From Sideroxydans sp. (GTDB taxonomy: Bacteria; Pseudomonadota; Gammaproteobacteria; Burkholderiales; Gallionellaceae), in assembly GCA_011620315.1 (NCBI GenBank), contig WOZO01000135.1:1-33676 (forward strand): 33,676 nt of DNA, in the 5' to 3' direction. The notes below the pieces were generated by a model. It saw nothing but the letters and a program-made list of their open reading frames with translations, had not been told where the DNA came from and did no database searches. Positions 33,548 to 33,676 of the stretch are shown here, in pieces (position 1 is the stretch's first letter; every line of letters starts with the position of its first letter). The position numbers and the translations under genes were made by a program.

Positions 33548-33584
33548 TTCCCTCTCACTCCGGGGGAGGGCTAGGGTGGGGGAG
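33548..33584. repeat. Short GC-rich repeat after the kinase gene
   Basis: CCCTCTC pairs imperfectly with GGGAGGG, followed by CTAGGGTGGGGGAG. Strings of the form CCCTCTCCC...GGGAGAGGGCTAGGGTGAGGG are common intergenic repeats in proteobacteria, as I recall. The kinase stop is 12 bases upstream, so it may also act as a transcript end. Confidence 0.5.
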
Positions 33585-33609
33585 CGCTCTTGGATTTCCC
33601 TCTTAACTT

Positions 33610-33676
33610 CAAAGTCAAAACCGTCGGGGGTTGCCCGGCCGCAAGTTACTTTTTCTTGCGTCGCCAAGAGAAAGTA
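33610..33676 (+). repeat. Third copy of the inverted-arm repeat, cut by the window edge
   Basis: From TTCAAAGTCAAAA onwards this stretch matches the left arm of the 16.3-kb element (about 16255-16322) with a few differences. It includes CGTCGGGGGTTGCCCG and the hairpin TTACTTTTTCTTG / CAAGAGAAAGTA. The window ends inside the copy, so its full length is unknown. Confidence 0.85.

Overview
The window looks like a chromosomal segment of a chemolithoautotrophic betaproteobacterium, most likely in or near the Gallionellaceae/Nitrosomonadales. This is inferred from form II RuBisCO with CbbQ/CbbO, a Thiobacillus/Acidithiobacillus-type GshA, a betaproteobacterial regulatory PTS cluster, a MetX-MetW pair and a Gram-negative porin. 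No RNA genes, insertion-sequence transposases or CRISPR arrays are visible.

Layout: (1) 1-5154, a plus-strand sugar-phosphate operon: 3' end of transketolase, gap, pgk, pyk, class II fba, ended by a strong terminator. (2) 5200-14100, carbon fixation: cbbR divergent from cbbM, with two CbbR-type operator sites between them, then cbbQ and cbbO (RuBisCO activase), purE, fbp, purC and a beta carbonic anhydrase. (3) 14101-16190: a DUF4124 coiled-coil protein coupled to pyrE, divergent from exodeoxyribonuclease III. (4) 16191-18189, an accessory patch: a REP-like hairpin, a 0.6-kb element with long inverted arms, then an AT-rich lipoprotein/small-protein pair and a divergent XRE regulator with a palindromic operator. 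(5) 18176-21700: AmpG-like permease, a 141-bp palindromic element, metW and metX, with what reads as a SAM-II riboswitch plus terminator hairpin upstream of metX. (6) 21752-28017: a porin, then the minus-strand cluster gshA-apbE-small membrane protein-EIIA(Man)-HPr-EI, with most genes overlapping and a spacer bounded by inverted repeats before EI. (7) 28017-33676: an unrecognised helical protein, ABC-F ATPase YbiT, glutamate racemase, a small four-Cys protein, PurU, a Ser/Thr kinase with a repetitive SR tail, and repeats, including a third copy of the patch-4 repeat arm at the window edge.

How it fits together: transketolase, GapDH, PGK, aldolase and FBPase regenerate the RuBisCO substrate; CbbQ/O maintain the RuBisCO; carbonic anhydrase sets the CO2/bicarbonate balance; pyruvate kinase drains carbon to pyruvate. 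PurE, PurC and PyrE add nucleotide synthesis, and PurE acts on a CO2/bicarbonate-derived group. The most interesting points are the SAM-II-like riboswitch in a betaproteobacterial setting, the repeat family whose arm hairpin keeps its fold through paired base changes in three copies, and the placing of purE/purC/carbonic anhydrase with RuBisCO genes.
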